Assembly (NCBI GenBank): GCA_903915315.1
Contig: CAIWSO010000074.1
Coordinates: 1 to 8,972 of the forward strand
Length of the DNA: 8,972 nt
Direction of reading: 5' to 3'
From: an uncultured Spartobacteria bacterium
GTDB taxonomy: Bacteria > Verrucomicrobiota > Verrucomicrobiia > Chthoniobacterales > Terrimicrobiaceae
Position 1 is the first letter of the stretch. Every line of letters starts with the position of its first letter. Both the position numbers and the translations under genes were made by a program. Below are positions 6,032 to 8,972 of the stretch, piece after piece. The notes under the pieces were generated by a model. The model worked only from the letters and a program-made list of their open reading frames with translations. It was not told the DNA's origin and searched no databases.

Positions 6032-6969
6032 TGCAGGACTTCAGCCGTGCGAATGGCAAACCATGCGGCAGACACATTGTGAACCCGGAAAATCGAGGCC
6101 CCACGAAGGCAGCCAGCCACGATGCAGGCGATCGTTCCCGCATCACGTTCTTGTGGTCTTTCGATGCCCAGCACACGCCCGATCACACTTTTGCGCGAAA
6201 CCGGAAGCAGGATGGGAAATCCAAGGGCTGTCAGTTTTTCGAGTTCCCGGTAGATGCGAAGATTATCTGGGGCCTGCTTCGCAAAATCGATGCCCGGATC
6301 CAAGATGAGGCTTTCTCTCTTGACGCCGGAGTGGAGGGCTATTGCGGTTTTTTCACTAAAAAAAGTGAGCAACTCGTCCATGACATCCGGATAGGTGATG
6401 TGCTTGTGCGCGATTTTTGGTTCCCCTTTGGAATGCATGATGAGCAGCGCCGCGCCAATCGAAGCGCAGTGGATGGCATTTGTTTCATCCGGGAGAGCGC
6501 TCATGTCGTTCAAAATATCAAATCCCGTCGTCAAGGCTCCCTTCACGACGCGTGGGCGCCAAGTGTTCAGCGAAAGAAGGGGAGGGAAGACTTGGGAATC
6601 AGTGCGGGGTCGGGCCGCACGCATCGCTTTGGAAAAATTTTCAAGGAAAGGCCGTATGCGGGCCAATTCCTCTTCCTCCGAGATGGCCGCTCGATTTGTT
6701 CGTGCGCTTTCGCCTCCGACGTCGATGATATCCGCTCCCTCTGAGACCATTTCAACCGCTCGGGCAAGCGCCCAATCCGCATCGAGTCGTCCATCACCAG
6801 CGAACGAGTCATCATTGATGTTCAAAATTCCCATCAGAAGCGGGTTGCCAGCTAGCGGAATCCGGCGATCGCGGGCATGAAGCTCCAAGGCGGCATGGCC
6901 GATGTTCTCCTTGTGTCGAGTGGCATACTCCTCCAGTTTGGTCTCGTATAAAGAGTGTATGGGTTTCAT
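6028..6969 (-). CDS. folP: Dihydropteroate synthase, divergent subfamily
   Basis: A 313-residue TIM-barrel protein of the pterin-binding family. DHPS joins dihydropterin pyrophosphate and p-aminobenzoate in folate synthesis. The blocks appear in order: MGILNINDDSFAGDG (46-60), DIIDVGGESARTN (80-92), LSLNTWRP (132-139), DILNDMSA (151-158), LIMHSKGEPK (177-186), ILDPGIDFAK (222-231), SRKSVIG (258-264) and FRVHNV (294-299). Matched by eye to E. coli FolP, Asn22, Arg63, Asn115, Asp185, Lys221, Arg255 and His257 are kept. Thr62 is Ala89, Pro64 is Thr91 and Asp96 is Asn135. The enzyme may therefore be a true but diverged DHPS or a relative with a changed substrate. The start is not certain. The ATG at 6969 is preferred; a TTG at 7005 would run deeper into the divergent pta gene, and a TTG at 6888 would avoid it. 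None has a Shine-Dalgarno. The TGA overlaps the ATG of the MauE-like gene. Confidence 0.82.
   Translation of the reverse strand: MKPIHSLYETKLEEYATRHKENIGHAALELHARDRRIPLAGNPLLMGILNINDDSFAGDGRLDADWALARAVEMVSEGADIIDVGGESARTNRAAISEEEELARIRPFLENFSKAMRAARPRTDSQVFPPLLSLNTWRPRVVKGALTTGFDILNDMSALPDETNAIHCASIGAALLIMHSKGEPKIAHKHITYPDVMDELLTFFSEKTAIALHSGVKRESLILDPGIDFAKQAPDNLRIYRELEKLTALGFPILLPVSRKSVIGRVLGIERPQERDAGTIACIVAGCLRGASIFRVHNVSAAWFAIRTAEVLQ
6947..6952 (+). promoter_or_regulatory. Possible -10 box (TATAAA) for the pta-like gene, leaderless arrangement
   Basis: TATAAA ends 6 nt before the ATG at 6959, so a standard transcription start would fall on or next to the A of that ATG. This is the usual geometry of leaderless mRNAs. 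It would explain why only a weak AGAG precedes the start. No convincing -35 hexamer is visible, and the site lies within the 5' coding part of the opposite-strand folP gene. The call rests on one hexamer and its position. Confidence 0.3.
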
Positions 6970-8002
6970 TGAGACTGTTTTTGAAAAATTAAGGAAGCAT
7001 CCCAAGCGGATTGTTTTCGCCGATGGTGAGTTGCCCCGTGTGATACGGGCAGCGGAGATTTTTTACCAGCGGCAACTCGGCGTGCCGATCCTTCTTGGCC
7101 GCCGCGAGGTTATCAAGCAAATCGCCGACGAGGAAAAAATCAGTCTCAATCATGTGGGAATCATCAATCCCGAGACATCGAGTGAGCTTCCGCTTTTCTG
7201 TCAACGCCTGGAGCGTCTCGAGCGCTATCGGAGTACCGGAAACAAGGATAGTCGCGAGGTGATGGTGAAGCCGAACTACTTCGCCGCGATGATGCTTCAA
7301 TATGGACTTGCGGATGCGCTTGTCGGTGGGGCGAATGCGGCGGGCGGCACGCTTTTGCGTCCGATGCTTCAACTGGTGAAGCCGTTGCCATTTACTGATG
7401 TTGTGGCGTCCTGCACGATTGTGGAATTCACTTCGAGATCGTTCGGAGATGATGGCGTGGTTTTCTTTGCCGATACGGGCATCGTGCCTGATCCGACGAT
7501 GGCGCAGTTGGCTTCGATCGGAGTGCAGTCCGGCCTTCTTGCGCGTCAGGTTTTTGGAAGGCGGCCTCGCGTGGCCATGCTGAGTTTTTCGACGAAGGGG
7601 AGTGCGCGAACACCATCCACCGAGAAGGTGGCTGGAGCCGTGACTCTGGCCCGCCACATTGCGGAACAAGCCGGTGCGGATATGTCAATCGACGGCGAGA
7701 TGCAGGCCGATGCGGCTCTTGATCCGGTTTTTGCTCAAATGAAAATGCCCGAGAGCCATGTTGCGGGAAAAGCGAACGTCCTTATTTTTCCTGATTTGAA
7801 TAGCGGAAACATGGCAGTGAAATTTGTTCAGCTCTTTTCCGACTGCCAAACCTACGGGCAGATTTTAATGGGATTCACTCGACCTGCCGTTGATATCCCG
7901 AGGGGCGTTTCCTCCGAAAATATGGCAGCGATGGCTGCTATTGTCGGCCTGCAGGCCGTTGAATACCGGAAACTTTATCCGCCGCCTGACACGCTGGACT
8001 GA
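6959..8002 (+). CDS. pta: Phosphate acetyltransferase family protein (catalytic domain only)
   Basis: A 347-residue protein covering the whole PTA_PTB catalytic domain, the size of short Pta enzymes (about 330). Pta converts acetyl-CoA and phosphate to acetyl phosphate and CoA. It opens MGFIETVFEKLRKHPKRIVF and keeps LLRPMLQ (133-138), FFADTGIV (169-176), RVAMLSFSTKGSA (204-216), DGEMQADAA (245-253) and VAGKANVLIFPDLNSGN (268-284). By eye against Methanosarcina thermophila Pta, Arg87, Arg133 and Arg310 have counterparts (Arg89, Arg134, Arg315). Ser309 is replaced by Pro314, and the proposed base Asp316 by Asn321, so activity or acyl preference may differ; a butyryl- or propionyl-type enzyme, or a regulatory homologue, is possible. 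An in-frame ATG at 6902 exists, but homology begins at 6959. The N-terminal codons overlap folP on the other strand by 11 nt. The BioD/DRTGG gene follows 4 nt after the stop. No acetate kinase gene is in the window. Confidence 0.88.
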   Translation: MGFIETVFEKLRKHPKRIVFADGELPRVIRAAEIFYQRQLGVPILLGRREVIKQIADEEKISLNHVGIINPETSSELPLFCQRLERLERYRSTGNKDSREVMVKPNYFAAMMLQYGLADALVGGANAAGGTLLRPMLQLVKPLPFTDVVASCTIVEFTSRSFGDDGVVFFADTGIVPDPTMAQLASIGVQSGLLARQVFGRRPRVAMLSFSTKGSARTPSTEKVAGAVTLARHIAEQAGADMSIDGEMQADAALDPVFAQMKMPESHVAGKANVLIFPDLNSGNMAVKFVQLFSDCQTYGQILMGFTRPAVDIPRGVSSENMAAMAAIVGLQAVEYRKLYPPPDTLD

Positions 8003-8006
8003 TACT

Positions 8007-8972
8007 GTGAATATCACAACGCCGCGCATTTTCATCGCCGCCACGGAACAGGATGCGGGAAAGACGACCGCTGCGCTTGGCCTCTACTCGGCTCTACGCG
8101 GACGCTTTCCCGAGATCGGGTACATCAAGCCAGTCGGTCAGCGTTTCACCGAGGTGGATGGGCATCGCATCGATGATGACAGTCTTCTCATTCAATCCAC
8201 ATTTGGGACTCGGATTCCGATTGAGGATATGAGTCCGATCGCCGTGGAGCCGGATTTCACTCGCCGCTACATCAGAGAGGCCAACCATGAATCCCTTGTC
8301 AAAAGAATCCGGCATTCCTTTGACCGTTCCTGTTGGGAAAAAGACTTCGCCATCATCGAGGGGAGCGGTCATGCGGGGGTCGGATCTGTTTTCGACCTCT
8401 CGAATGCCACCATTGCGCGACTCCTTGGCAGCAAGGTTATTCTCGTCACTCCTGGCGGAATCGGTCGTCCGATCGACGAAGCGGCCCTTAATAAGGCGCT
8501 CTTTGATCGCGAGGGCGTCGAGGTCGTCGGGGTGGTGATGAACAAGGTGCGTGTGGATAAGATGGACTACGTTGCGGATTTTGCGCGTCGGGGTTTCGAG
8601 CGTTTGGGCTTGGAGTTGCTCGGGGTTGTGCCGACGCAAAGAATGCTCTCCGAGCCATCGATGGAGCAGGTTGCGGCGACCATTTTGGGTGACTTTCTTT
8701 GCAATCGCACCCATGCGCGCAATCGGGCCGCCAATGTCGTGATTGGAGCGGTGAGTTCTGCCAATCTCTTGCGCACTATCACCCCTGGCACGCTTCTTGT
8801 CGTGCCAGGCGACCGCGAGGATATCGTTCTGGCGGCGATTTCCCAAGCGGGACTACATGACCCTGGGCTTCTTTCTGGGCTTGTGCTTTCGGATGGTCTC
8901 AAGCCTCATCCACAGCTGATATCGATGCTCGCTGCGACGAGCCTGCCGGTAGTTTATTCCCCGATGGAATCC
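8007..8972 (+). CDS. BioD-like P-loop plus DRTGG domain protein, Pta N-terminal homologue (partial, 3' end beyond window)
   Basis: 322 codons are open from a GTG at 8007 to the window edge, so the C-terminus is missing. Residues 7-230 form a BioD/CobQ-like P-loop domain. They contain IAATEQDAGKTT (10-21) with Lys19 in the nucleotide loop, KPVGQ (41-45), IIEGSGHAGVGSV (116-128), VILVTPGGIG (144-153) and VVGVVMNKV (173-181). Residues about 240-322 match the DRTGG domain (VVIGAVSSANLLRTITPG, then VVPGDREDIVLAA and LSGLVLSDGLKPHP). This pair equals the N-terminal half of long E. coli-type Pta (COG0857), where it acts in regulation and oligomerisation. Here it is a separate gene placed after the catalytic one. 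Unlike E. coli Pta, whose P-loop is degenerate, the GKT motif is intact, so nucleotide binding is plausible. The start is chosen from homology and the 4-nt gap to the pta stop; no Shine-Dalgarno is seen, which suggests coupled translation. Confidence 0.88.
   Translation, partial: MNITTPRIFIAATEQDAGKTTAALGLYSALRGRFPEIGYIKPVGQRFTEVDGHRIDDDSLLIQSTFGTRIPIEDMSPIAVEPDFTRRYIREANHESLVKRIRHSFDRSCWEKDFAIIEGSGHAGVGSVFDLSNATIARLLGSKVILVTPGGIGRPIDEAALNKALFDREGVEVVGVVMNKVRVDKMDYVADFARRGFERLGLELLGVVPTQRMLSEPSMEQVAATILGDFLCNRTHARNRAANVVIGAVSSANLLRTITPGTLLVVPGDREDIVLAAISQAGLHDPGLLSGLVLSDGLKPHPQLISMLAATSLPVVYSPMES

Noticed and set aside
6902..6958. N-terminal extension of Pta from the ATG at 6902
   Set aside because: The 19 added residues do not resemble the family N-terminus, and they overlap the 5' coding part of folP; homology begins at the ATG at 6959.
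6989..7669. Minus-strand open frame of 226 codons within pta
   Set aside because: Antisense to a well-supported pta reading frame; composition is His/Arg-rich with no recognisable motif.
8094..8846. Minus-strand open frame of 250 codons
   Set aside because: Antisense to the BioD/DRTGG gene, which carries clear motifs; the antisense product has no family signature.
1..8972. Mobile element, defence island or CRISPR array
   Set aside because: No transposase, integrase, terminal inverted repeats, spaced direct repeats or phage-like genes were found; all genes are metabolic, transport or envelope-type with similar base use.

Overview
The window looks like an ordinary bacterial chromosome segment with dense gene packing and balanced to moderately high GC. 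It shows no insertion sequence, phage, CRISPR, tRNA or rRNA signal. The gene content fits a Gram-negative bacterium, possibly of the Verrucomicrobiota/PVC group. The hints are a divergent dihydropteroate synthase subfamily, a separate BioD/DRTGG protein beside a short phosphotransacetylase, and few Shine-Dalgarno sequences. This placement is an inference from remembered family patterns and was not tested by any search.

Layout. (1) Positions 1-3891, minus strand: a gene train read right to left. It encodes a small membrane-anchored protein (3891-3481), a 692-residue secreted coiled-coil/helical-repeat protein (3484-1406, 4-nt start/stop overlap), a YacP/Rae1-type NYN ribonuclease (1389-958), then after 114 nt a transglutaminase-like cysteine protease-fold protein that runs off the left edge (843-1). 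(2) Positions 4132-5094, plus strand: a lone OppB/DppB-type ABC permease, flanked on both sides by minus-strand genes, with none of its usual partners in the window. (3) Positions 6969-5105, minus strand: a divergent FolP (dihydropteroate synthase), a MauE/DoxX-like four-helix membrane protein with a CxC motif (4-nt overlap), and a bifunctional-nuclease (DUF151) domain protein. (4) Positions 6959-8972, plus strand: a phosphate acetyltransferase catalytic-domain protein, followed 4 nt later by a BioD-like P-loop plus DRTGG protein that is cut by the right edge.

How they fit together. The right-hand pair corresponds to the two halves of long, E. coli-type Pta, but as separate genes in the opposite order to the fusion. 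It probably handles acyl-CoA/acyl-phosphate interconversion, with the second protein as a likely regulatory partner. The folP and pta genes are divergent, and their best start codons overlap head to head, so their promoters must lie inside each other's coding sequence. The left-hand train combines envelope-type proteins of unknown role with a predicted ribonuclease. The most interesting points are the split and inverted Pta with two altered active-site positions, the divergent FolP pocket, the orphan OppB, and the unassigned secreted/anchored protein pair. I see no clear previously undescribed system such as a defence island or a new RNA element.
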